A DNA stretch of 48,826 bases from Nocardioides sp. (GTDB taxonomy: Bacteria > Actinomycetota > Actinomycetes > Propionibacteriales > Nocardioidaceae): assembly GCA_025924815.1 (NCBI GenBank), contig JAICHQ010000015.1, forward strand, positions 1 to 48,826, written 5' to 3'. This document shows positions 23,533 to 30,539 of this stretch, piece after piece (positions within the stretch are counted from its first letter, which is position 1; every line of letters begins with the position of its first letter). The notes below the pieces were generated by a model, which saw only the letters and a list, made by a program, of their open reading frames with translations, ran no database searches and had not been told where the DNA came from. A program made the position numbers and the translations under genes.

Positions 23533-24564
23533 GTGGCCAGGACCGCCGTGGTGGCCGTCGGCGGCAACGCGCTCCTCGCCCAGGGTCAAGTAGGCACCTA
23601 CGACGACCAGCGGGCCAACGCGGTGTCCATGGCCCGGTCCATCGGCTCGCTGCTCGACGCAGGCTGGCGAGTGGTCGTCGTCCACGGGAACGGGCCCCAG
23701 GTAGGCAACCTGGCGATCCAGCAGGAGATGGGTCGGGGCACGGTCCCGGAGATGCCGCTGTTCAGCCTCGGCGCCATGACCGAGGGCCAGCTCGGGTCGA
23801 TGATCGCGATCGCGCTGTACGGCGTGTGCGGCCGGAAGCACCGGATCGTCGCCGTGCTCTGCCACGTGATCGTCGACCTCGACGACCCGGCGTTCGACCG
23901 ACCGACGAAGCCGATCGGCCCGTTCTTCTCCCAGGAGGAGGCGACCGAGCTGGCACGGGTCCGGGGCTGGGACATCAGCGAGGACGCCGGCCGCGGCTTC
24001 CGCCGGGTCGTCGCCTCACCCCGCCCCAAGGGGGTCGTCGAGATCGACGCGATCGGCTGCCTGCTGGAGGCCGGTCACGTCGTGGTGACCGGTGGGGGCG
24101 GCGGGATCCCCGTGGGTCGACGCGGCGGCGTGTGGGACGGTGTGGACGCCGTCATCGACAAGGACTTCGCCGCGGCCGAGCTCGCCCATCAGCTCGGGGC
24201 CGAGGCACTGGTGCTCATCACCGGGGTGGACGCCGTACAGCTCGACTTCGGCAAGCCGACCCAGCGACGGCTGACCTGGCTCGACTCCGCGGAGGCGGAG
24301 CGGCACCTCGCCGACGGGCACTTCCCGGCCGGGAGCATGGGGCCGAAGGTGAGCGCCGCGGTGGGCTTCGTCGAGCGTGGCAGCGGACGGACCTCGGTGA
24401 TCACCACACCCGACCTGGTCGTCGACACCCTGGCGAGCACCGATCCCGCGGACACGGCCGTTGGCACCCGGATCACGAGTGTCGGGACCCCCGTCGTCAG
24501 CCCGGTGGCGAGTCCGATGGGCACGGCCGTCACGCCGGACACCGGCGAGGGCGCACTGCGATGA
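23533..24564 (+). CDS. Carbamate kinase
   Basis: Catalyses reversible phosphate transfer between carbamoyl phosphate and ADP, in catabolism yielding ATP, CO2 and ammonia. The amino acid kinase fold is evident: VVAVGGNALLAQGQVGTY (about 6-23), VVVHGNGPQVGNLAIQQEMG (about 48-67), VVTGGGGGIPVGRRGGVWDG (about 184-203), DAVIDKDFAAAELAHQLGAE, and FPAGSMGPKVSAAVGFVERG (about 261-280). At 343 residues it is longer than the usual 310 or so; the extra part is a Thr/Val/Pro-rich tail after about residue 310. The GTG at 23533 has a GAGAGG site. It overlaps FdrA (ATGA), which is the arrangement expected for a carbamoyltransferase that makes carbamoyl phosphate. Confidence 0.93.
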   Translation: MARTAVVAVGGNALLAQGQVGTYDDQRANAVSMARSIGSLLDAGWRVVVVHGNGPQVGNLAIQQEMGRGTVPEMPLFSLGAMTEGQLGSMIAIALYGVCGRKHRIVAVLCHVIVDLDDPAFDRPTKPIGPFFSQEEATELARVRGWDISEDAGRGFRRVVASPRPKGVVEIDAIGCLLEAGHVVVTGGGGGIPVGRRGGVWDGVDAVIDKDFAAAELAHQLGAEALVLITGVDAVQLDFGKPTQRRLTWLDSAEAERHLADGHFPAGSMGPKVSAAVGFVERGSGRTSVITTPDLVVDTLASTDPADTAVGTRITSVGTPVVSPVASPMGTAVTPDTGEGALR

Positions 24565-26099
24565 CCGTGACCCTCAAGCTCTTCCCCGACACCTACGTCG
24601 ACTCCGTGGTCCAGCTGCGCGGGATGCGGGCGATGCGCGAGCTCGAGGGCGTCGAGTGGGCGAGTGCGGCCATGGCCACCCCCGCCAACGTGGAGACCCT
24701 TCGGTCCGAAGGCGTCGAGGCGGCGGACGTGGCCGACGCCGGCTCCAACGACTTCTTCCTGGTCGTCAGGGCTGCGTCCGACTCGGTCGCGGCAGAGGCC
24801 CTGGCAGCCGGCGAGTCAGCCGTCACCTCGTCCGGCCGGCCCGACGACGGAGCCTCCCGACCGGAGACCCCGCACTCGTTGCGCGATGCGCTGCGCAGCC
24901 AACCGGAAACCGACGTCGCGGTGATCTCCGTGCCCGGGGACTACGCCGCCCTGGCCGCCTACCAGGCGCGGTCGGCCGACCTGCACGTCCTGCTGTTCAG
25001 CGACAACGTGCCGGTCGAGAAGGAGGTGGCGCTCAAGGACCACGCGCTGTCCCGTGGTCGGCTGTTGATGGGACCCGGCGCAGGGACGGCACTGCTGGGT
25101 GGTGTGGGACTCGGCTTCGCCAACGTCGTCACCCCCGGACCCGTCGGCGTGGTCGCCGCAGCGGGCACCGGGGCGCAGGAGGCCATGTCGCTGCTCGAGC
25201 GCTGGGGCGTGGGCGTCAGCCAGGTCATCGGCGTCGGTGGCCGCGACCTGTCGAGCGAGGTCGGCGGCCGGATGGCCGCGGCAGCCATCGCCGCGCTCCG
25301 CGAGGACCCGGCGACAGAGGTGATCCTCTTCGTCTCCAAGCCGCCCTCCCCCGAGGTCGCCGCCCGCGTGCTCGCCCACGCCGGGGAGACGCCCTTGGTC
25401 GCCGCCCTGGTCGGACTGGACCCTGACTTCCCGGCGCCGGACGGGGTCGTCCTCGCCGACACGCTCGAGTCCGGCGTGGTGCGGACGCTCGGCCGGCTGG
25501 GGATCACCCCACCGGACACCACGGTCACGTCCGGCCCGACCGTGTCGGAGGCCCTGGAGCGACTGGCGCCCGAGCGCCGCCTGATCCGGGGCCTGTTCTC
25601 CGGCGGGACGCTGTGCTACGAGTCTTTGGTGATCCTGGGACGCACGGTGGGTGAGGTCCGCTCGAACACCCCGATCAACAAAGCCTGGGGCCTGCCTGCG
25701 CCCGAGGGATCCCATCAGTGCCTGGATCTGGGCGAGGAGGAGTACACCCGCGGCCGGCCGCACCCGATGATCGACCCCGAGGCACGGATCGAGCTGCTGC
25801 GCGAGCACGCGTCCGACCCGCAGGTAGGAGCGCTGATCCTGGACGTCGTGCTCGGGCACGGCTCCGACCCCGACCCTGCGAAGACTCTGGCGCCGGCGTG
25901 CGCGGCAGCGATGGCCGACGGGGGTCCGCAGGTCGTGGCCTACGTCCTGGGCACCGAGCACGACCCCCAGGGTCTGGCCGATCAGCGTCGGCGTCTGGTG
26001 GAGGCCGGTTGCCTGGTCACCGAGACCGCGGCCCGGGCCTCCCTCGTCGCGGCCGCCATCGCCACCGAGGATCCCTCGCTGGCGGGAGCACCTCTGTGA
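24561..26099 (+). CDS. FdrA/AllF-like acyl-CoA-synthetase-fold subunit of a carbamoyltransferase
   Basis: A 512-residue FdrA-family protein. It contains two succinyl-CoA-synthetase-like domains; diagnostic segments are LFPDTYVDSVVQLRGMRAM at the start, LLMGPGAGTALLGGVGLGFA (about 168-187), VVAAAGTGAQEAMSLLERWG, QVIGVGGRDLSSEVGGRMAA and LFSGGTLCYESLVIL (about 349). In E. coli FdrA (AllF) acts with AllG (DUF1116) and AllH (DUF2877) to split oxalurate into oxamate and carbamoyl phosphate. The ATG at 24561 overlaps the carbamate kinase stop. Its DUF1116 and DUF2877 partners are at 13246 and 12026. Whether oxalurate or another N-carbamoyl compound is used cannot be said from sequence; no other allantoin-pathway gene is present. 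Confidence 0.88.
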   Translation: MTVTLKLFPDTYVDSVVQLRGMRAMRELEGVEWASAAMATPANVETLRSEGVEAADVADAGSNDFFLVVRAASDSVAAEALAAGESAVTSSGRPDDGASRPETPHSLRDALRSQPETDVAVISVPGDYAALAAYQARSADLHVLLFSDNVPVEKEVALKDHALSRGRLLMGPGAGTALLGGVGLGFANVVTPGPVGVVAAAGTGAQEAMSLLERWGVGVSQVIGVGGRDLSSEVGGRMAAAAIAALREDPATEVILFVSKPPSPEVAARVLAHAGETPLVAALVGLDPDFPAPDGVVLADTLESGVVRTLGRLGITPPDTTVTSGPTVSEALERLAPERRLIRGLFSGGTLCYESLVILGRTVGEVRSNTPINKAWGLPAPEGSHQCLDLGEEEYTRGRPHPMIDPEARIELLREHASDPQVGALILDVVLGHGSDPDPAKTLAPACAAAMADGGPQVVAYVLGTEHDPQGLADQRRRLVEAGCLVTETAARASLVAAAIATEDPSLAGAPL

Positions 26100-27247
26100 G
26101 CTCGCCGCGGGTGGCCCTGGTCACCTACTCGACCAAGGCGCGGGGTGGTGTGGTGCACACACTGTCACTCGCCGGTGCGATGGCCGACCGGGACATGTCG
26201 GTCCGGGTCGTGGCACTGGCCGGGCCGGACCCGAGCTTCTTCCGGCCGGTGCGAGCGCCGTACTCCTTCGTGCCGTCCTCCCCGCCGGCCGACACCCTCG
26301 AGCAGCGGGTCTTCAACTCGATCGACGACCTCGAGCGCGGGTTGACGGCGATCGCGGCCGAGGTCGACGTCTTCCACACCCAGGACTGCATCTCGGCACG
26401 CGCCGCCGCACGGGTGCGCGACGCCGGTGCGCGCGTGCAGGTCGTGCGGACGGTGCACCACGTCGACGACTTCACCAGCACCGTCCTCATCGACTGCCAG
26501 CGCAAGGCGATCGAGGAGCCCGACCGGCTCGTCGTGGTCAGCGAGGACTGGCACCACCGGCTCCGCGACGAGTACGGCGTGGACTCCGTGGTCATCCACA
26601 ACGGCGTGGACGCCGACCGGTTCGGCCCGATCGAGCCCGGACGACGCGACGCCCTACGCGCCGCCGCCGGCGTGGCGGATCGGTTCGTCTTCTTGTCGGT
26701 CGGCGGCATCGAGCCCCGCAAGGGCAGCACCTTCCTGGTCCAGGCGATGGCGCGCCTCGCGACAGAGCTTGAACCCGCGCCGGCCCTGGTGATCGTGGGC
26801 GGTCACTCGTTCCAGGACTACACCCGCTACCGCGACGACGTGCTCGCGACGCTGCCCGAGCTGGGCCTCGAGCTGGGCAGGGACGTCATCCTGGCCGGTT
26901 CGCTCACGGACTCCGAGCTCCACGAGTGGTACCGCAGCGCGGACGCGCTCGCCTTCCCCTCGACCAAGGAGGGGTGGGGTCTGGCGGTGCTGGAGGCGAT
27001 GGCGGCCGACCTGCCGGTCGTGTCCAGCGACATCGCGGTCTTCCGGGAGTACCTCACCGCTGACCGGACCGCGGTGATGACCCGGGTCGGCGACCCGGCG
27101 TCGTTGGCGGCCGGCCTGGCCAGGGTGGCGACCGATCCCGGTCTGCGCGAGACGCTGGTCCGGGGCGGGCGCGACCTGCTGCCGGCGTTCAGCTGGGAGC
27201 GCGCAGCCGAGCAGCACGCGAGCCTGTACGCCGGCCTGCCCCGCTGA
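26096..27247 (+). CDS. Glycosyltransferase family 4, MSMEG_0565 (Nit1C) family
   Basis: A 383-residue GT-B glycosyltransferase. It starts VALVTYSTKARGGVVHTLSL, typical of the MSMEG_0565-type enzymes of Nit1C clusters, then has RTVHHVDDFTSTVL (about 118), VIHNGVDADRFGP (about 165), the GT4 nucleotide-sugar site LSVGGIEPRKGSTFLVQAM (about 202-220) and the E-x7-E-like region FPSTKEGWGLAVLEAMAADL (about 286-305). The GTG at 26096 overlaps the FdrA stop (GTGA) and has GGGAG 8 nt before it. In Nit1C clusters its acceptor is unknown. Placement behind FdrA shows that the carbamoyl-phosphate genes and the Nit1C genes are one transcription unit here. Confidence 0.87.
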   Translation: MSSPRVALVTYSTKARGGVVHTLSLAGAMADRDMSVRVVALAGPDPSFFRPVRAPYSFVPSSPPADTLEQRVFNSIDDLERGLTAIAAEVDVFHTQDCISARAAARVRDAGARVQVVRTVHHVDDFTSTVLIDCQRKAIEEPDRLVVVSEDWHHRLRDEYGVDSVVIHNGVDADRFGPIEPGRRDALRAAAGVADRFVFLSVGGIEPRKGSTFLVQAMARLATELEPAPALVIVGGHSFQDYTRYRDDVLATLPELGLELGRDVILAGSLTDSELHEWYRSADALAFPSTKEGWGLAVLEAMAADLPVVSSDIAVFREYLTADRTAVMTRVGDPASLAAGLARVATDPGLRETLVRGGRDLLPAFSWERAAEQHASLYAGLPR

Positions 27248-27287
27248 AGCCGACCGTTCCCGGTTGGTCGGCGCCCGCCTGAGTCGT

Positions 27288-27319
27288 CTCTATCATCCGA
27301 CACGTTCCTGTTATATAGT
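27288..27319 (+). promoter_or_regulatory. AT-rich promoter element shared with 30501-30532
   Basis: The element begins CTCTATCATCCGACA and ends TATAGT (27314-27319). Aligned without gaps to 30501-30532 it matches at 23 of 32 positions, including ATCCGACA and the -10 TATAGT. In both places an ATG follows after exactly 7 nt (27327 here). Confidence 0.6.
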
Positions 27320-27326
27320 AAATGCC

Positions 27327-27395
27327 ATGGTGGAGACCTTCGCACACGTTTCATCGACCCAACGGTCTCGCTCCGACGTCGCCGTACGGAGCTAG
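27327..27395 (+). CDS. Possible 22-codon leader peptide, leaderless
   Basis: ATG at 27327, 7 nt after the -10 TATAGT, opens a 22-codon frame (MVETFAHVSSTQRSRSDVAV...) that ends at TAG 27393-27395. At position 30540 the same promoter arrangement drives a real leaderless gene, so this ATG would be recognised as a start if the transcript begins there. The next true gene starts 81 bp later at 27477 with its own Shine-Dalgarno site. The peptide has no obvious attenuator codon run. It may be chance. Confidence 0.3.
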   Translation: MVETFAHVSSTQRSRSDVAVRS

Positions 27396-27476
27396 CACGC
27401 ACGAGGCGCCGTCGGCCGTGCCGATGCCGATCCACCGCACGAAACAACCGCGCAACACCTCAGAGAGGAGCCACAC

Positions 27477-27962
27477 ATGGCAGACATCGTCGGTGAACGG
27501 GTCAAGGCAGGCGACACCATCGTCGACTACGAGGACAAGGTCTTCCCGGACCACCAGGCGGAGCCGGGCCAGAAGGCGTTCGTCTTCTACCACTGCGTGC
27601 CCTTCGAGAGCTCGGCCTCGTTGGTCAACCTGCTGACCGCGACCCGGATCCTGCGCAAGGGGTTCGAGACCCACTTCGTCATGTTCGGGCCCGGATCGCT
27701 GGCGGCAGCCGCGAGCCGCGGCTTCCCGAAGGTCGGCGACGAGGGCTTCCCGGGCAACATGAACTACAACCAGCTCCTGCAACGGTTCATGGACGAGGGC
27801 GGTCACGCCTACGCGTGCCGGTTCTCCGCCGCGGCCCTCTACGGGATGCGCGAGATCGACATGATGGAGGGCGTCAAGCCGGTGAACCCCAAGGACATCC
27901 TCGACGCCGCCATCACCGCTTGGAAGGAGAAGGCGCTCGTTCTGAACACCTGGACCATGTAG
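27477..27962 (+). CDS. MSMEG_0572/Sll0783-family nitrogen starvation response protein
   Basis: A 161-residue protein of the family that marks Nit1C clusters. Landmarks are DTIVDYEDKVFPDHQAEPGQ (about 13-32), ASLVNLLTATRILRKGFETH, FGPGSLAAAASRGFPKVGDE, FPGNMNYNQLLQRFMDEGG and AYACRFSAAALYGMREIDMM. The fold is probably DsrE-like, with a Cys in HCVPFESS and another in YACRF; its biochemical role is not established. The ATG at 27477 follows AGAGAGGAGC. It has its own promoter (27288) and a hairpin terminator (28028), so it is a single-gene unit under what looks like the same control as the amidohydrolase. Confidence 0.88.
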   Translation: MADIVGERVKAGDTIVDYEDKVFPDHQAEPGQKAFVFYHCVPFESSASLVNLLTATRILRKGFETHFVMFGPGSLAAAASRGFPKVGDEGFPGNMNYNQLLQRFMDEGGHAYACRFSAAALYGMREIDMMEGVKPVNPKDILDAAITAWKEKALVLNTWTM

Positions 27963-28027
27963 CCGCTCATCCGCCGCTGCGTCTCGACGGAGCGCCGGCG
28001 GATGGGTCCGGGTGCATCGGACACGGC

Positions 28028-28063
28028 GAGGCGCCCAGCCCCGGCGATCGGGGTGGGCGCCTC
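28028..28063. terminator. Strong hairpin terminator
   Basis: GAGGCGCCCA (28028-28037) pairs perfectly with TGGGCGCCTC (28054-28063); inside it CCCCG and CGGGG extend the stem around a GCGAT loop with one bulged G. It is followed by CTGTGTGTT, a weak T-rich tail. It lies between the convergent genes ending at 27962 (+) and 28137 (-) and could serve both. Confidence 0.75.
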
Positions 28064-28136
28064 CTGTGTGTTCCGGCGCGAGCCGATGCGGATGGAGCTG
28101 GACGAGGGCTCGCGGGACCGGCGGTGCCGGAAGCCC

Positions 28137-28424
28137 TCACCTCCGCGAGGCGTCCCGGAGTCTCGGCCCCACGGCCGACTCGCGCACCTGCGGCGGGGCG
28201 GCCCAGTGCTGTCGGTGACTGCCCGGCATCGCCAGCATGATCCGGTGCCGAAGGCTCCACGGGAGTGCCCGGTAGACCGGGGCGAAGACACGCAGCCAGA
28301 ACAGGTCGCGCAGGCCCCGTGGCGGTCTCGGCCGACGTGCTCCGTGCTCCAGGGCGACCCGGTCCTGGGCCGCGACCATCAGGTAGTGCTCGGCGTTGTC
28401 GCGCAGCCAGTGGGAGAACGACAT
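28137..28424 (-). CDS. Small basic unknown protein behind the flavoprotein
   Basis: A 95-residue protein beginning MSFSHWLRDNAEHYLMVAAQ. The ATG at 28424 is 2 bp after the flavoprotein stop, so the two are in one operon. The sequence is basic and aromatic (GLRDLFWLRVFAPVYRALPW, SLRHRIMLAMPGSHRQHW) with one amphipathic stretch that might touch a membrane. I see no metal site or known family. It may be an accessory protein of the disulfide-reductase-like enzyme. Confidence 0.6.
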   Translation of the reverse strand: MSFSHWLRDNAEHYLMVAAQDRVALEHGARRPRPPRGLRDLFWLRVFAPVYRALPWSLRHRIMLAMPGSHRQHWAAPPQVRESAVGPRLRDASRR

Positions 28425-28426
28425 CG

Positions 28427-29764
28427 TCAGCTCTTCCGCGATGCGTCGACGCCGCTCTGGGCGGCCACGACGATCGGCTCGTTGAGTGCGCCGATCGCCG
28501 GCGAGTAGACGTTCTCCATGCTGGCCAGGTCGTGCAACGTCAGGCCGAACTTGATCGCCACGGCCAGGAAGTCGGCGCGTTCCTTGATGCCCTCCCCGCC
28601 CACCATCTGGGCGCCCAGGAGCCGGAGGCTCCCGGGCTCGGCCAGCAGCTTGACCTTCACGGGCTTCACACCGGGGTAGTAGCGCGCCCGCGAGATGCCT
28701 TGCGCCGTCCCCACGACGTACGGGATCCCCAGGGCGGATGCCGTAGTCTCACCGAGCGAAGCACCGCCGATGATCCACTTGCCGGCGGCGGTCCCCCACG
28801 GGACGAAGACGGCGCTGTAGACCCGCGAGCCCCCGCCGGCGTTGATGCCGGCGGTCTTCCCCTGCGCGTAGGCATGGCTGCCGGTGAGCCCTTGGAGCGG
28901 CACCCGGGTCAGCCCGTTCGGGATCTCGGCACAGTCGCCCGCGGCGTACACGCCGGGGACGGAGGTCGCCATCCGCTCGTCGACGATGAACCCGCCGGTG
29001 GAGCCGATCTTGAGGCCGGCTGCGACACCCAGGGCGTTGTTCGGCTCCTTGTGGGTGCAGATCACGACGAGGTCGGCCTTGATCTCACCGTCGGACGTCT
29101 CGACGACCTGGACCCGGTCATCGCCCCGGAAGGCCTTGAGGGTGGTGTTGTAGTGCATGGTGACGCCCAGCTCCCGCCAGGAGTCCTCGACCGGAGCCAT
29201 GATGTCGGGGTCGGCGACCTCCGACATCGCCCACGGGCTCGGGTCCACCAGGTGGGTCTCGATCCCGCGGTGCGCGAGGGCCGTGACCATCTCCACCCCG
29301 AGCGGTGAGGCCTCGACGACGACCGCCGACTTGACCGTGTCGAGGACCTTGTCCCACTCGATCGCCTCGCGGATGTTCTTGACGTAGTAGAGACCGCCGA
29401 GGTCGCCGCCGGGAACACCGGGATCGGCGTAGTTGAACCCGGTGGCGAGCACCAGGTTGTCCCACGCGACCTCGCCCGCTCCCGCGACCTCGACGACCTT
29501 GCGACGTACGTCGACGCTGGTGACGTCGGCGTTGTAGTGCACGTCGATCCCGGCGTCGACGTAGGCCTGCTTGGAGGCGAGGAACAGTCGTTCGAAGCTG
29601 TCGATCTCCTTGCCGTGCACGTACGGGATCCCGCACGGGCTGTAGGCCACGTCGTCGAAGCCGGTGTAGACCGTCACCTCGCACCCGGGATCGACTGCCT
29701 TGATCCCCCCCGCCGCGCCCATCCCGGCTGCTCCGCCACCGACGACTACGATCTTGCGCGCCAC
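28427..29764 (-). CDS. FAD-dependent pyridine nucleotide-disulfide oxidoreductase, CoA-disulfide reductase/NADH oxidase type
   Basis: A 445-residue flavoprotein of the group that uses a single redox cysteine. FAD is bound at VVVGGGAAGMGAA (about 6-18) and in VPGVYAAGDCAEIPN (about 282). The active-site cysteine is C44 in VAYSPCGIPYV, the position used by CoA-disulfide reductase and NADH oxidase. The C-terminal dimerisation domain is present (LLGAQMVGGEGIKERADFLA). I prefer the GTG at 29764, with GGAGG 5 nt upstream, to the GTG at 29782. It is not of the glutathione-reductase type seen in 2-ketopropyl-CoM carboxylase. In this context, reduction of a CoM disulfide or mixed disulfide is an attractive inference. 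It is divergent from the XRE-cupin regulator. Confidence 0.85.
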   Translation of the reverse strand: MARKIVVVGGGAAGMGAAGGIKAVDPGCEVTVYTGFDDVAYSPCGIPYVHGKEIDSFERLFLASKQAYVDAGIDVHYNADVTSVDVRRKVVEVAGAGEVAWDNLVLATGFNYADPGVPGGDLGGLYYVKNIREAIEWDKVLDTVKSAVVVEASPLGVEMVTALAHRGIETHLVDPSPWAMSEVADPDIMAPVEDSWRELGVTMHYNTTLKAFRGDDRVQVVETSDGEIKADLVVICTHKEPNNALGVAAGLKIGSTGGFIVDERMATSVPGVYAAGDCAEIPNGLTRVPLQGLTGSHAYAQGKTAGINAGGGSRVYSAVFVPWGTAAGKWIIGGASLGETTASALGIPYVVGTAQGISRARYYPGVKPVKVKLLAEPGSLRLLGAQMVGGEGIKERADFLAVAIKFGLTLHDLASMENVYSPAIGALNEPIVVAAQSGVDASRKS

Positions 29765-29864
29765 TAGGTCCTCCGTCTGCACGTGGGCGCCGAGGATTCG
29801 CCCACCATGATTGACTTTTGTCTACTATATTGTACGCCGCCCACGCGTCTAGGGGAAGCCAGAC
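29765..29864. promoter_or_regulatory. Divergent promoter region of the flavoprotein and XRE-cupin genes
   Basis: The AT-rich core 29810-29834 includes TTGACT and TCTACTATATTGTA. TCTACTAT (29821-29828) is repeated at 30502-30509 in the amidohydrolase promoter. TAC-TATATT-GTA is a short dyad. Both genes are likely controlled from here, possibly by the XRE-cupin protein itself. Confidence 0.5.
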
Positions 29865-30479
29865 ATGACCAAGTCCACCACCCTCTCCGCAACCTCGGCC
29901 CGCCGCGAGGAACACGTCGACGAGATCGTCAGCTCCATCGGCCCGAAGGTGAAGAAGCTGCGCCAGGAGCAGCGCCTCTCGCTGCAGCAGCTCGCGGTCA
30001 AGGCCGAGGTGTCGGCGGCGGCGATCCACAAGATCGAGCGCAACGACATGGTGCCGACGATCACCACCCTGCTGAAGGTGGCCACGGCGCTCGACCGCCC
30101 GGTGACCTACTTCGTCGAGCGAGCCGGCAGCCAGCCCGAACCGATCGCCTTCACGCCCGCGTCCGATCGCCCGGCCCTGTTCACCCCGCACGAGGGGCTG
30201 AAGCTCGCCGGCATCTCGGGTCCCTATGCGCCGTTCCGCAGCGCGGCGGCCCTCGCCACCGTCGACGCGGGAGCCGACAGCGGCGACAAGCCGCTCGTCC
30301 ACGCCGGAGAGGAGCTGGTCTACAGCCTCGAAGGCACGCTGGTCTTCGAGATCGAGGGCACGCGCTACGAGGTCGGGGCCGGCGACGCGCTCCACTTCAT
30401 GGGCGACCAGCCTCACCACTGGGCCAACGAGAGTCGCAAGAAGGCACGCGTCCTTTGGATCGCTCTGCGCGACTCCTAG
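29865..30479 (+). CDS. XRE-family transcriptional regulator with C-terminal cupin domain
   Basis: A 204-residue regulator. The N-terminal helix-turn-helix (about 26-80) reads KVKKLRQEQRLSLQQLAVKA and VSAAAIHKIERNDMVPTITT. The C-terminal cupin (about 125-200) has HAGEELVYSLEGTLVFEIEG and GDALHFMGDQPHHWANESRK, with His/Glu residues able to bind a metal or a small ligand. Proteins of this design regulate local catabolic or biosynthetic genes in response to a metabolite. The ATG at 29865 has AGGGGAAG upstream. Lying inside the cluster and next to shared promoter motifs, it is the best candidate for the regulator of the 12026-31370 genes. Confidence 0.88.
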   Translation: MTKSTTLSATSARREEHVDEIVSSIGPKVKKLRQEQRLSLQQLAVKAEVSAAAIHKIERNDMVPTITTLLKVATALDRPVTYFVERAGSQPEPIAFTPASDRPALFTPHEGLKLAGISGPYAPFRSAAALATVDAGADSGDKPLVHAGEELVYSLEGTLVFEIEGTRYEVGAGDALHFMGDQPHHWANESRKKARVLWIALRDS

Positions 30480-30500
30480 GCCCTTCGACCGCCGGAAGTC

Positions 30501-30532
30501 CTCTACTATCCGACATGAATCAGTAGTATAGT
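30501..30532 (+). promoter_or_regulatory. Promoter of the amidohydrolase gene, leaderless type
   Basis: Begins CTCTACTATCCGACA and ends in TATAGT (30527-30532), 7 nt before the ATG at 30540. No Shine-Dalgarno site is present, so the mRNA probably begins at or next to the start codon. The element is a gapless relative of 27288-27319 and shares CCGACA-N2-AATCA (30510-30522) with 22996-23008. ACTAT/ATAGT arms flank the middle. Confidence 0.65.
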
Positions 30533-30539
30533 CCGACGT

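Noticed and set aside
25718..26095. N-terminal extension of the glycosyltransferase
   Set aside because: The segment lies inside fdrA and is Gly/Arg-rich; the GTG at 26096 has a good Shine-Dalgarno site and begins the conserved domain.
28427..29764. 2-Ketopropyl-CoM oxidoreductase/carboxylase
   Set aside because: That enzyme is of the glutathione-reductase type with a CxxxxC pair; this protein has the single-cysteine SPCGIPY of CoA-disulfide reductases.
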